The notes beneath the pieces were generated by a model. It was given only the letters and a program-made list of their open reading frames with translations, made no database searches and was not told where the DNA came from. From Pterobdella sp. o SKG-2022 (taxonomy: Eukaryota > Annelida > Clitellata > Hirudinida > Piscicolidae), in NCBI GenBank assembly GCA_964035795.1, contig OZ038325.1, forward strand, positions 2,048,473 through 2,112,472: a stretch of 64,000 bases of DNA, read 5' to 3'. Below, one piece after another: positions 1-15,000 of the stretch. A program made the translations under genes and the position numbers. Within the stretch, counting starts at the first letter, position 1; every line of letters starts with the position of its first letter.

Positions 1-3000
1 TTTCACTCCGAAAGATATTCCATTAGGAACAATTTCTGTTGACGGCCTTAGCATACACGCTTGCGGCGAAATATTAACGACCACAGTTGGTGCCACAACA
101 ACATGCTCTGTAGTCAAATTGCTTGAACAAGATGGCGTTCAATTGGAAACAGTGCCCGCTCAGGGATCTGGCGGTGATCCACTTACCGATAGACCTATTT
201 TTATCGATCAAAGTGAAGATACCACAGCGCAAATTATTGTTACAACCGATGAACCCACAACCATCATGCAGCTTGAAGTTTCTGCAACGAACGTTAAAAA
301 GGTCGAAGTTATTTACAAAGACGTCGATGGCGTTGAGTTGGCAAGACAAGAGGCCGTTTCAGAAGACGTATGTTTTTTTCAGTCATCAAAAATTGATTGA
401 AAATTTAATTGTTTTTTTCTAATTTTGCTCATTACTCAATCTCCCAGGGTACGTTCACAGTCGGAGATGAAAAGAGCAGTCCAGAAGGCGTCAAAACCAT
501 CGTTGTTGAGCTCACTAAAGACGACGTTAGTGTTGGAGTTGAAGTCGCTGAATTCGACATTAAGGCATGCGGAGAAGTCGAAACTACTACAGCCTTGCCA
601 TCTGGAACAACAATTACTACTCGCCTTGCACCAGGAGTAACTACCACCGCGGAAGAAGAAGGACTCGATAATCTTGAAGACCGTAAGATCAACATTATAG
701 CCAATTTACAATCGCAATTAATCATTTATCATTGACGCATTCTTACTCAAATTATCGCTTTATCCATCCATATACAGGTACAACTCAAAAAGCAGGTGCC
801 ACAACTCAAAAAGCAGGAGCCACAACTCAAAAAGCAGGTGCCACAACTCAAAAAGCAGGAGCCACAACTCAAAAAGCAGGTGCCACAACTCAAAAAGCAG
901 GTGCCACAACTCAAAAAGCAGGTGCCACAACTCAAAAAGCAGGTGCCACAACTAAAGGAGAAGGAACACAAGGAACAACTATCGCCACAATCTGTCAAAT
1001 CAATTTATTGCTGGACCAACCAGGCACTCAAGTTAGCGTAAATGGCGAAACACAAGAAGATCCCGCTGCATTTAAAGATCCATTCGAGTTGCAAATATCG
1101 GATGACGTTCCAGAGCCAGTCGTTGAAATTGTTGCAGAAGAGCCAACGACCATAATGGAAATTGTAGTTAAAAAGCCCGAAAACGTCGAAGAAATCGTAG
1201 CTGAATTGCTCGATGAAGATGGAGTGGTAGTCGATACGCTGGTACTCACTGAACAACCAGATGTAAATTTCATTTTTCTTTTTTTTTGACCTCTTTTCAA
1301 ACTTCATTATGGTATTTTGATCTCATATAAAGTAGAGATTTGTGTATACTTACATTCATCTATGATTACATTTGTATATATTTAAAAGCATATGTATGTG
1401 TATAGTTTTATGAATAAATAAATATATATTTGAATTTTCATTGCAGGAAACATTCAGAGCCGACGAAGATGTACCTGGTGTCAAAACGATTAGGCTCATT
1501 TTCACTCCGAAAGATATTCCATTAGGAACAATTTCTGTTGACGGCCTTACCATACACGCTTGCGGCGAAATATTAACGACCACAGTTGGTGCCACAACAA
1601 CATGCTCTGTAGTCAAATTGCTTGAACAAGATGGCGTTCAATTGGAAACAGTGCCCGCTCAGGGATCTGGCGGTGATCCACTTACCGATAGACCTATTTT
1701 TATCGATCAAAGTGAAGATACCACAGCGCAAATTATTGTTACAACCGATGAACCCACAACCATCATGCAGCTTGAAGTTTCTGCAACGAACGTTAAAAAG
1801 GTCGAAGTTATTTACAAAGACGTCGATGGCGTTGAGTTGGCAAGACAAGAGGCCGTTTCAGAAGACGTATGTTTTTTTCAGTCATCAAAAATTGATTGAA
1901 AATTTAATTGTTTTTTTCTAATTTTGCTCATTACTCAATCTCCCAGGGTACGTTCACAGTCGGAGATGAAAAGAGCAGTCCAGAAGGCGTCAAAACCATC
2001 GTTGTTGAGCTCACTAAAGACGACGTTAGTGTTGGAGTTGAAGTCGCTGAATTCGACATTAAGGCATGCGGAGAAGTCGAAACTACTACAGCCTTGCCAT
2101 CTGGAACAACAATTACTACTCGCCTTGCACCAGGAGTAACTACCACCGCGGAAGAAGAAGGACTCGATAATCTTGAAGACCGTAAGATCAACATTATAGC
2201 CAATTTACAATCGCAATTAATCATTTATCATTGACGCATTCTTACTCAAATTATCGCTTTATCCATCCATATACAGGTACAACTCAAAAAGCAGGTGCCA
2301 CAACTCAAAAAGCAGGAGCCACAACTCAAAAAGCAGGTGCCACAACTCAAAAAGCAGGAGCCACAACTCAAAAAGCAGGTGCCACAACTCAAAAAGCAGG
2401 TGCCACAACTCAAAAAGCAGGTGCCACAACTAAAGGAGAAGGAACACAAGGAACAACTATCGCCACAATCTGTCAAATCAATTTATTGCTGGACCAACCA
2501 GGCACTCAAGTTAGCGTAAATGGCGAAACACAAGAAGATCCCGCTGCATTTAAAGATCCATTCGAGTTGCAAATATCGGATGACGTTCCAGAGCCAGTCG
2601 TTGAAATTGTTGCAGAAGAGCCAACGACCATAATGGAAATTGTAGTTAAAAAGCCCGAAAACGTCGAAGAAATCGTAGCTGAATTGCTCGATGAAGATGG
2701 AGTGGTAGTCGATACGCTGGTACTCACTGAACAACCAGATGTAAATTTCATTTTTCTTTTTTTTTGACCTCTTTTCAAACTTCATTATGGTATTTTGATC
2801 TCATATAAAGTAGAGATTTGTGTATACTTACATTCATCTATGATTACATTTGTATATATTTAAAAGCATATGTATGTGTATAGTTTTATGAATAAATAAA
2901 TATATATTTGAATTTTCATTGCAGGAAACATTCAGAGCCGACGAAGATGTACCTGGTGTCAAAACGATTAGGCTCATTTTCACTCCGAAAGATATTCCAT

Positions 3001-6000
3001 TAGGAACAATTTCTGTTGACGGCCTTAGCATACACGCTTGCGGCGAAATATTAACGACCACAGTTGGTGCCACAACAACATGCTCTGTAGTCAAATTGCT
3101 TGAACAAGATGGCGTTCAATTGGAAACAGTGCCCGCTCAGGGATCTGGCGGTGATCCACTTACCGATAGACCTATTTTTATCGATCAAAGTGAAGATACC
3201 ACAGCGCAAATTATTGTTACAACCGATGAACCCACAACCATCATGCAGCTTGAAGTTTCTGCAACGAACGTTAAAAAGGTCGAAGTTATTTACAAAGACG
3301 TCGATGGCGTTGAGTTGGCAAGACAAGAGGCCGTTTCAGAAGACGTATGTTTTTTTCAGTCATCAAAAATTGATTGAAAATTTAATTGTTTTTTTCTAAT
3401 TTTGCTCATTACTCAATCTCCCAGGGTACGTTCACAGTCGGAGATGAAAAGAGCAGTCCAGAAGGCGTCAAAACCATCGTTGTTGAGCTCACTAAAGACG
3501 ACGTTAGTGTTGGAGTTGAAGTCGCTGAATTCGACATTAAGGCATGCGGAGAAGTCGAAACTACTACAGCCTTGCCATCTGGAACAACAATTACTACTCG
3601 CCTTGCACCAGGAGTAACTACCACCGCGGAAGAAGAAGGACTCGATAATCTTGAAGACCGTAAGATCAACATTATAGCCAATTTACAATCGCAATTAATC
3701 ATTTATCATTGACGCATTCTTACTCAAATTATCGCTTTATCCATCCATATACAGGTACAACTCAAAAAGCAGGTGCCACAACTCAAAAAGCAGGAGCCAC
3801 AACTCAAAAAGCAGGTGCCACAACTCAAAAAGCAGGAGCCACAACTCAAAAAGCAGGTGCCACAACTCAAAAAGCAGGTGCCACAACTCAAAAAGCAGGT
3901 GCCACAACTCAAAAAGCAGGTGCCACAACTAAAGGAGAAGGAACACAAGGAACAACTATCGCCACAATCTGTCAAATCAATTTATTGCTGGACCAACCAG
4001 GCACTCAAGTTAGCGTAAATGGCGAAACACAAGAAGATCCCGCTGCATTTAAAGATCCATTCGAGTTGCAAATATCGGATGACGTTCCAGAGCCAGTCGT
4101 TGAAATTGTTGCAGAAGAGCCAACGACCATAATGGAAATTGTAGTTAAAAAGCCCGAAAACGTCGAAGAAATCGTAGCTGAATTGCTCGATGAAGATGGA
4201 GTGGTAGTCGATACGCTGGTACTCACTGAACAACCAGATGTAAATTTCATTTTTCTTTTTTTTTGACCTCTTTTCAAACTTCATTATGGTATTTTGATCT
4301 CATATAAAGTAGAGATTTGTGTATACTTACATTCATCTATGATTACATTTGTATATATTTAAAAGCATATGTATGTGTATAGTTTTATGAATAAATAAAT
4401 ATATATTTGAATTTTCATTGCAGGAAACATTCAGAGCCGACGAAGATGTACCTGGTGTCAAAACGATTAGGCTCATTTTCACTCCGAAAGATATTCCATT
4501 AGGAACAATTTCTGTTGACGGCCTTAGCATACACGCTTGCGGCGAAATATTAACGACCACAGTTGGTGCCACAACAACATGCTCTGTAGTCAAATTGCTT
4601 GAACAAGATGGCGTTCAATTGGAAACAGTGCCCGCTCAGGGATCTGGCGGTGATCCACTTACCGATAGACCTATTTTTATCGATCAAAGTGAAGATACCA
4701 CAGCGCAAATTATTGTTACAACCGATGAACCCACAACCATCATGCAGCTTGAAGTTTCTGCAACGAACGTTAAAAAGGTCGAAGTTATTTACAAAGACGT
4801 CGATGGCGTTGAGTTGGCAAGACAAGAGGCCGTTTCAGAAGACGTATGTTTTTTTCAGTCATCAAAAATTGATTGAAAATTTAATTGTTTTTTTCTAATT
4901 TTGCTCATTACTCAATCTCCCAGGGTACGTTCACAGTCGGAGATGAAAAGAGCAGTCCAGAAGGCGTCAAAACCATCGTTGTTGAGCTCACTAAAGACGA
5001 CGTTAGTGTTGGAGTTGAAGTCGCTGAATTCGACATTAAGGCATGCGGAGAAGTCGAAACTACTACAGCCTTGCCATCTGGAACAACAATTACTACTCGC
5101 CTTGCACCAGGAGTAACTACCACCGCGGAAGAAGAAGGACTCGATAATCTTGAAGACCGTAAGATCAACATTATAGCCAATTTACAATCGCAATTAATCA
5201 TTTATCATTGACGCATTCTTACTCAAATTATCGCTTTATCCATCCATATACAGGTACAACTCAAAAAGCAGGTGCCACAACTCAAAAAGCAGGAGCCACA
5301 ACTCAAAAAGCAGGTGCCACAACTCAAAAAGCAGGTGCCACAACTCAAAAAGCAGGTGCCACAACTCAAAAAGCAGGTGCCACAACTCAAAAAGCAGGTG
5401 CCACAACTCAAAAAGCAGGTGCCACAACTAAAGGAGAAGGAACACAAGGAACAACTATCGCCACAATCTGTCAAATCAATTTATTGCTGGACCAACCAGG
5501 CACTCAAGTTAGCGTAAATGGCGAAACACAAGAAGATCCCGCTGCATTTAAAGATCCATTCGAGTTGCAAATATCGGATGACGTTCCAGAGCCAGTCGTT
5601 GAAATTGTTGCAGAAGAGCCAACGACCATAATGGAAATTGTAGTTAAAAAGCCCGAAAACGTCGAAGAAATCGTAGCTGAATTGCTCGATGAAGATGGAG
5701 TGGTAGTCGATACGCTGGTACTCACTGAACAACCAGATGTAAATTTCATTTTTCTTTTTTTTTGACCTCTTTTCAAACTTCATTATGGTATTTTGATCTC
5801 ATATAAAGTAGAGATTTGTGTATACTTACATTCATCTATGATTACATTTGTATATATTTAAAAGCATATGTATGTGTATAGTTTTATGAATAAATAAATA
5901 TATATTTGAATTTTCATTGCAGGAAACATTCAGAGCCGACGAAGATGTACCTGGTGTCAAAACGATTAGGCTCATTTTCACTCCGAAAGATATTCCATTA

Positions 6001-9000
6001 GGAACAATTTCTGTTGACGGCCTTAGCATACACGCTTGCGGCGAAATATTAACGACCACAGTTGGTGCCACAACAACATGCTCTGTAGTCAAATTGCTTG
6101 AACAAGATGGCGTTCAATTGGAAACAGTGCCCGCTCAGGGATCTGGCGGTGATCCACTTACCGATAGACCTATTTTTATCGATCAAAGTGAAGATACCAC
6201 AGCGCAAATTATTGTTACAACCGATGAACCCACAACCATCATGCAGCTTGAAGTTTCTGCAACGAACGTTAAAAAGGTCGAAGTTATTTACAAAGACGTC
6301 GATGGCGTTGAGTTGGCAAGACAAGAGGCCGTTTCAGAAGACGTATGTTTTTTTCAGTCATCAAAAATTGATTGAAAATTTAATTGTTTTTTTCTAATTT
6401 TGCTCATTACTCAATCTCCCAGGGTACGTTCACAGTCGGAGATGAAAAGAGCAGTCCAGAAGGCGTCAAAACCATCGTTGTTGAGCTCACTAAAGACGAC
6501 GTTAGTGTTGGAGTTGAAGTCGCTGAATTCGACATTAAGGCATGCGGAGAAGTCGAAACTACTACAGCCTTGCCATCTGGAACAACAATTACTACTCGCC
6601 TTGCACCAGGAGTAACTACCACCGCGGAAGAAGAAGGACTCGATAATCTTGAAGACCGTAAGATCAACATTATAGCCAATTTACAATCGCAATTAATCAT
6701 TTATCATTGACGCATTCTTACTCAAATTATCGCTTTATCCATCCATATACAGGTACAACTCAAAAAGCAGGTGCCACAACTCAAAAAGCAGGAGCCACAA
6801 CTCAAAAAGCAGGTGCCACAACTCAAAAAGCAGGTGCCACAACTCAAAAAGCAGGTGCCACAACTCAAAAAGCAGGTGCCACAACTCAAAAAGCAGGTGC
6901 CACAACTCAAAAAGCAGGTGCCACAACTAAAGGAGAAGGAACACAAGGAACAACTATCGCCACAATCTGTCAAATCAATTTATTGCTGGACCAACCAGGC
7001 ACTCAAGTTAGCGTAAATGGCGAAACACAAGAAGATCCCGCTGCATTTAAAGATCCATTCGAGTTGCAAATATCGGATGACGTTCCAGAGCCAGTCGTTG
7101 AAATTGTTGCAGAAGAGCCAACGACCATAATGGAAATTGTAGTTAAAAAGCCCGAAAACGTCGAAGAAATCGTAGCTGAATTGCTCGATGAAGATGGAGT
7201 GGTAGTCGATACGCTGGTACTCACTGAACAACCAGATGTAAATTTCATTTTTCTTTTTTTTTGACCTCTTTTCAAACTTCATTATGGTATTTTGATCTCA
7301 TATAAAGTAGAGATTTGTGTATACTTACATTCATCTATGATTACATTTGTATATATTTAAAAGCATATGTATGTGTATAGTTTTATGAATAAATAAATAT
7401 ATATTTGAATTTTCATTGCAGGAAACATTCAGAGCCGACGAAGATGTACCTGGTGTCAAAACGATTAGGCTCATTTTCACTCCGAAAGATATTCCATTAG
7501 GAACAATTTCTGTTGACGGCCTTAGCATACACGCTTGCGGCGAAATATTAACGACCACAGTTGGTGCCACAACAACATGCTCTGTAGTCAAATTGCTTGA
7601 ACAAGATGGCGTTCAATTGGAAACAGTGCCCGCTCAGGGATCTGGCGGTGATCCACTTACCGATAGACCTATTTTTATCGATCAAAGTGAAGATACCACA
7701 GCGCAAATTATTGTTACAACCGATGAACCCACAACCATCATGCAGCTTGAAGTTTCTGCAACGAACGTTAAAAAGGTCGAAGTTATTTACAAAGACGTCG
7801 ATGGCGTTGAGTTGGCAAGACAAGAGGCCGTTTCAGAAGACGTATGTTTTTTTCAGTCATCAAAAATTGATTGAAAATTTAATTGTTTTTTTCTAATTTT
7901 GCTCATTACTCAATCTCCCAGGGTACGTTCACAGTCGGAGATGAAAAGAGCAGTCCAGAAGGCGTCAAAACCATCGTTGTTGAGCTCACTAAAGACGACG
8001 TTAGTGTTGGAGTTGAAGTCGCTGAATTCGACATTAAGGCATGCGGAGAAGTCGAAACTACTACAGCCTTGCCATCTGGAACAACAATTACTACTCGCCT
8101 TGCACCAGGAGTAACTACCACCGCGGAAGAAGAAGGACTCGATAATCTTGAAGACCGTAAGATCAACATTATAGCCAATTTACAATCGCAATTAATCATT
8201 TATCATTGACGCATTCTTACTCAAATTATCGCTTTATCCATCCATATACAGGTACAACTCAAAAAGCAGGTGCCACAACTCAAAAAGCAGGAGCCACAAC
8301 TCAAAAAGCAGGTGCCACAACTCAAAAAGCAGGTGCCACAACTCAAAAAGCAGGTGCCACAACTCAAAAAGCAGGTGCCACAACTCAAAAAGCAGGTGCC
8401 ACAACTAATGGAGAAGGAACACAAGGAACAACTATCGCCACAATCTGTCAAATCAATTTATTGCTGGACCAACCAGGCACTCAAGTTAGCGTAAATGGCG
8501 AAACACAAGAAGATCCCGCTGCATTTAAAGATCCATTCGAGTTGCAAATATCGGATGACGTTCCAGAGCCAGTCGTTGAAATTGTTGCAGAAGAGCCAAC
8601 GACCATAATGGAAATTGTAGTTAAAAAGCCCGAAAACGTCGAAGAAATCGTAGCTGAATTGCTCGATGAAGATGGAGTGGTAGTCGATACGCTGGTACTC
8701 ACTGAACAACCAGATGTAAATTTCATTTTTCTTTTTTTTTGACCTCTTTTCAAACTTCATTATGGTATTTTGATCTCATATAAAGTAGAGATTTGTGTAT
8801 ACTTACATTCATCTATGATTACATTTTTATATATTTAAAAGCATATGTATGTGTATAGTTTTATGAATAAATAAATATATATTTGAATTTTCATTGCAGG
8901 AAACATTCAGAGCCGACGAAGATGTACCTGGTGTCAAAACGATTAGGCTCATTTTCACTCCGAAAGATATTCCATTAGGAACAATTTCTGTTGACGGCCT

Positions 9001-12000
9001 TAGCATACACGCTTGCGGCGAAATATTAACGACCACAGTTGGTGCCACAACAACATGCTCTGTAGTCAAATTGCTTGAACAAGATGGCGTTCAATTGGAA
9101 ACAGTGCCCGCTCAGGGATCTGGCGGTGATCCACTTACCGATAGACCTATTTTTATCGATCAAAGTGAAGATACCACAGCGCAAATTATTGTTACAACCG
9201 ATGAACCCACAACCATCATGCAGCTTGAAGTTTCTGCAACGAACGTTAAAAAGGTCGAAGTTATTTACAAAGACGTCGATGGCGTTGAGTTGGCAAGACA
9301 AGAGGCCGTTTCAGAAGACGTATGTTTTTTTCAGTCATCAAAAATTGATTGAAAATTTAATTGTTTTTTTCTAATTTTGCTCATTACTCAATCTCCCAGG
9401 GTACGTTCACAGTCGGAGATGAAAAGAGCAGTCCAGAAGGCGTCAAAACCATCGTTGTTGAGCTCACTAAAGACGACGTTAGTGTTGGAGTTGAAGTCGC
9501 TGAATTCGACATTAAGGCATGCGGAGAAGTCGAAACTACTACAGCCTTGCCATCTGGAACAACAATTACTACTCGCCTTGCACCAGGAGTAACTACCACC
9601 GCGGAAGAAGAAGGACTCGATAATCTTGAAGACCGTAAGATCAACATTATAGCCAATTTACAATCGCAATTAATCATTTATCATTGACGCATTCTTACTC
9701 AAATTATCGCTTTATCCATCCATATACAGGTACAACTCAAAAAGCAGGTGCCACAACTCAAAAAGCAGGAGCCACAACTCAAAAAGCAGGTGCCACAACT
9801 CAAAAAGCAGGAGCCACAACTCAAAAAGCAGGTGCCACAACTCAAAAAGCAGGTGCCACAACTCAAAAAGCAGGTGCCACAACTAAAGGAGAAGGAACAC
9901 AAGGAACAACTATCGCCACAATCTGTCAAATCAATTTATTGCTGGACCAACCAGGCACTCAAGTTAGCGTAAATGGCGAAACACAAGAAGATCCCGCTGC
10001 ATTTAAAGATCCATTCGAGTTGCAAATATCGGATGACGTTCCAGAGCCAGTCGTTGAAATTGTTGCAGAAGAGCCAACGACCATAATGGAAATTGTAGTT
10101 AAAAAGCCCGAAAACGTCGAAGAAATCGTAGCTGAATTGCTCGATGAAGATGGAGTGGTAGTCGATACGCTGGTACTCACTGAACAACCAGATGTAAATT
10201 TCATTTTTCTTTTTTTTTGACCTCTTTTCAAACTTCATTATGGTATTTTGATCTCATATAAAGTAGAGATTTGTGTATACTTACATTCATCTATGATTAC
10301 ATTTGTATATATTTAAAAGCATATGTATGTGTATAGTTTTATGAATAAATAAATATATATTTGAATTTTCATTGCAGGAAACATTCAGAGCCGACGAAGA
10401 TGTACCTGGTGTCAAAACGATTAGGCTCATTTTCACTCCGAAAGATATTCCATTAGGAACAATTTCTGTTGACGGCCTTAGCATACACGCTTGCGGCGAA
10501 ATATTAACGACCACAGTTGGTGCCACAACAACATGCTCTGTAGTCAAATTGCTTGAACAAGATGGCGTTCAATTGGAAACAGTGCCCGCTCAGGGATCTG
10601 GCGGTGATCCACTTACCGATAGACCTATTTTTATCGATCAAAGTGAAGATACCACAGCGCAAATTATTGTTACAACCGATGAACCCACAACCATCATGCA
10701 GCTTGAAGTTTCTGCAACGAACGTTAAAAAGGTCGAAGTTATTTACAAAGACGTCGATGGCGTTGAGTTGGCAAGACAAGAGGCCGTTTCAGAAGACGTA
10801 TGTTTTTTTCAGTCATCAAAAATTGATTGAAAATTTAATTGTTTTTTTCTAATTTTGCTCATTACTCAATCTCCCAGGGTACGTTCACAGTCGGAGATGA
10901 AAAGAGCAGTCCAGAAGGCGTCAAAACCATCGTTGTTGAGCTCACTAAAGACGACGTTAGTGTTGGAGTTGAAGTCGCTGAATTCGACATTAAGGCATGC
11001 GGAGAAGTCGAAACTACTACAGCCTTGCCATCTGGAACAACAATTACTACTCGCCTTGCACCAGGAGTAACTACCACCGCGGAAGAAGAAGGACTCGATA
11101 ATCTTGAAGACCGTAAGATCAACATTATAGCCAATTTACAATCGCAATTAATCATTTATCATTGACGCATTCTTACTCAAATTATCGCTTTATCCATCCA
11201 TATACAGGTACAACTCAAAAAGCAGGTGCCACAACTCAAAAAGCAGGAGCCACAACTCAAAAAGCAGGTGCCACAACTCAAAAAGCAGGAGCCACAACTC
11301 AAAAAGCAGGTGCCACAACTCAAAAAGCAGGTGCCACAACTCAAAAAGCAGGTGCCACAACTCAAAAAGCAGGTGCCACAACTAAAGGAGAAGGAACACA
11401 AGGAACAACTATCGCCACAATCTGTCAAATCAATTTATTGCTGGACCAACCAGGCACTCAAGTTAGCGTAAATGGCGAAACACAAGAAGATCCCGCTGCA
11501 TTTAAAGATCCATTCGAGTTGCAAATATCGGATGACGTTCCAGAGCCAGTCGTTGAAATTGTTGCAGAAGAGCCAACGACCATAATGGAAATTGTAGTTA
11601 AAAAGCCCGAAAACGTCGAAGAAATCGTAGCTGAATTGCTCGATGAAGATGGAGTGGTAGTCGATACGCTGGTACTCACTGAACAACCAGATGTAAATTT
11701 CATTTTTCTTTTTTTTTGACCTCTTTTCAAACTTCATTATGGTATTTTGATCTCATATAAAGTAGAGATTTGTGTATACTTACATTCATCTATGATTACA
11801 TTTGTATATATTTAAAAGCATATGTATGTGTATAGTTTTATGAATAAATAAATATATATTTGAATTTTCATTGCAGGAAACATTCAGAGCCGACGAAGAT
11901 GTACCTGGTGTCAAAACGATTAGGCTCATTTTCACTCCGAAAGATATTCCATTAGGAACAATTTCTGTTGACGGCCTTAGCATACACGCTTGCGGCGAAA

Positions 12001-15000
12001 TATTAACGACCACAGTTGGTGCCACAACAACATGCTCTGTAGTCAAATTGCTTGAACAAGATGGCGTTCAATTGGAAACAGTGCCCGCTCAGGGATCTGG
12101 CGGTGATCCACTTACCGATAGACCTATTTTTATCGATCAAAGTGAAGATACCACAGCGCAAATTATTGTTACAACCGATGAACCCACAACCATCATGCAG
12201 CTTGAAGTTTCTGCAACGAACGTTAAAAAGGTCGAAGTTATTTACAAAGACGTCGATGGCGTTGAGTTGGCAAGACAAGAGGCCGTTTCAGAAGACGTAT
12301 GTTTTTTTCAGTCATCAAAAATTGATTGAAAATTTAATTGTTTTTTTCTAATTTTGCTCATTACTCAATCTCCCAGGGTACGTTCACAGTCGGAGATGAA
12401 AAGAGCAGTCCAGAAGGCGTCAAAACCATCGTTGTTGAGCTCACTAAAGACGACGTTAGTGTTGGAGTTGAAGTCGCTGAATTCGACATTAAGGCATGCG
12501 GAGAAGTCGAAACTACTACAGCCTTGCCATCTGGAACAACAATTACTACTCGCCTTGCACCAGGAGTAACTACCACCGCGGAAGAAGAAGGACTCGATAA
12601 TCTTGAAGACCGTAAGATCAACATTATAGCCAATTTACAATCGCAATTAATCATTTATCATTGACGCATTCTTACTCAAATTATCGCTTTATCCATCCAT
12701 ATACAGGTACAACTCAAAAAGCAGGTGCCACAACTCAAAAAGCAGGAGCCACAACTCAAAAAGCAGGTGCCACAACTCAAAAAGCAGGAGCCACAACTCA
12801 AAAAGCAGGTGCCACAACTCAAAAAGCAGGTGCCACAACTCAAAAAGCAGGTGCCACAACTCAAAAAGCAGGTGCCACAACTAAAGGAGAAGGAACACAA
12901 GGAACAACTATCGCCACAATCTGTCAAATCAATTTATTGCTGGACCAACCAGGCACTCAAGTTAGCGTAAATGGCGAAACACAAGAAGATCCCGCTGCAT
13001 TTAAAGATCCATTCGAGTTGCAAATATCGGATGACGTTCCAGAGCCAGTCGTTGAAATTGTTGCAGAAGAGCCAACGACCATAATGGAAATTGTAGTTAA
13101 AAAGCCCGAAAACGTCGAAGAAATCGTAGCTGAATTGCTCGATGAAGATGGAGTGGTAGTCGATACGCTGGTACTCACTGAACAACCAGATGTAAATTTC
13201 ATTTTTCTTTTTTTTTGACCTCTTTTCAAACTTCATTATGGTATTTTGATCTCATATAAAGTAGAGATTTGTGTATACTTACATTCATCTATGATTACAT
13301 TTGTATATATTTAAAAGCATATGTATGTGTATAGTTTTATGAATAAATAAATATATATTTGAATTTTCATTGCAGGAAACATTCAGAGCCGACGAAGATG
13401 TACCTGGTGTCAAAACGATTAGGCTCATTTTCACTCCGAAAGATATTCCATTAGGAACAATTTCTGTTGACGGCCTTAGCATACACGCTTGCGGCGAAAT
13501 ATTAACGACCACAGTTGGTGCCACAACAACATGCTCTGTAGTCAAATTGCTTGAACAAGATGGCGTTCAATTGGAAACAGTGCCCGCTCAGGGATCTGGC
13601 GGTGATCCACTTACCGATAGACCTATTTTTATCGATCAAAGTGAAGATACCACAGCGCAAATTATTGTTACAACCGATGAACCCACAACCATCATGCAGC
13701 TTGAAGTTTCTGCAACGAACGTTAAAAAGGTCGAAGTTATTTACAAAGACGTCGATGGCGTTGAGTTGGCAAGACAAGAGGCCGTTTCAGAAGACGTATG
13801 TTTTTTTCAGTCATCAAAAATTGATTGAAAATTTAATTGTTTTTTTCTAATTTTGCTCATTACTCAATCTCCCAGGGTACGTTCACAGTCGGAGATGAAA
13901 AGAGCAGTCCAGAAGGCGTCAAAACCATCGTTGTTGAGCTCACTAAAGACGACGTTAGTGTTGGAGTTGAAGTCGCTGAATTCGACATTAAGGCATGCGG
14001 AGAAGTCGAAACTACTACAGCCTTGCCATCTGGAACAACAATTACTACTCGCCTTGCACCAGGAGTAACTACCACCGCGGAAGAAGAAGGACTCGATAAT
14101 CTTGAAGACCGTAAGATCAACATTATAGCCAATTTACAATCGCAATTAATCATTTATCATTGACGCATTCTTACTCAAATTATCGCTTTATCCATCCATA
14201 TACAGGTACAACTCAAAAAGCAGGTGCCACAACTCAAAAAGCAGGAGCCACAACTCAAAAAGCAGGTGCCACAACTCAAAAAGCAGGAGCCACAACTCAA
14301 AAAGCAGGTGCCACAACTCAAAAAGCAGGTGCCACAACTCAAAAAGCAGGTGCCACAACTCAAAAAGCAGGTGCCACAACTAAAGGAGAAGGAACACAAG
14401 GAACAACTATCGCCACAATCTGTCAAATCAATTTATTGCTGGACCAACCAGGCACTCAAGTTAGCGTAAATGGCGAAACACAAGAAGATCCCGCTGCATT
14501 TAAAGATCCATTCGAGTTGCAAATATCGGATGACGTTCCAGAGCCAGTCGTTGAAATTGTTGCAGAAGAGCCAACGACCATAATGGAAATTGTAGTTAAA
14601 AAGCCCGAAAACGTCGAAGAAATCGTAGCTGAATTGCTCGATGAAGATGGAGTGGTAGTCGATACGCTGGTACTCACTGAACAACCAGATGTAAATTTCA
14701 TTTTTCTTTTTTTTTGACCTCTTTTCAAACTTCATTATGGTATTTTGATCTCATATAAAGTAGAGATTTGTGTATACTTACATTCATCTATGATTACATT
14801 TGTATATATTTAAAAGCATATGTATGTGTATAGTTTTATGAATAAATAAATATATATTTGAATTTTCATTGCAGGAAACATTCAGAGCCGACGAAGATGT
14901 ACCTGGTGTCAAAACGATTAGGCTCATTTTCACTCCGAAAGATATTCCATTAGGAACAATTTCTGTTGACGGCCTTAGCATACACGCTTGCGGCGAAATA

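Noticed and set aside
747..998. Antisense Cys-rich repeat ORFs (CGTCFLS-type) recurring in every unit
   Set aside because: They are shadows of the TTQKAGA repeat read on the other strand; no splice-compatible frame or start context supports them.
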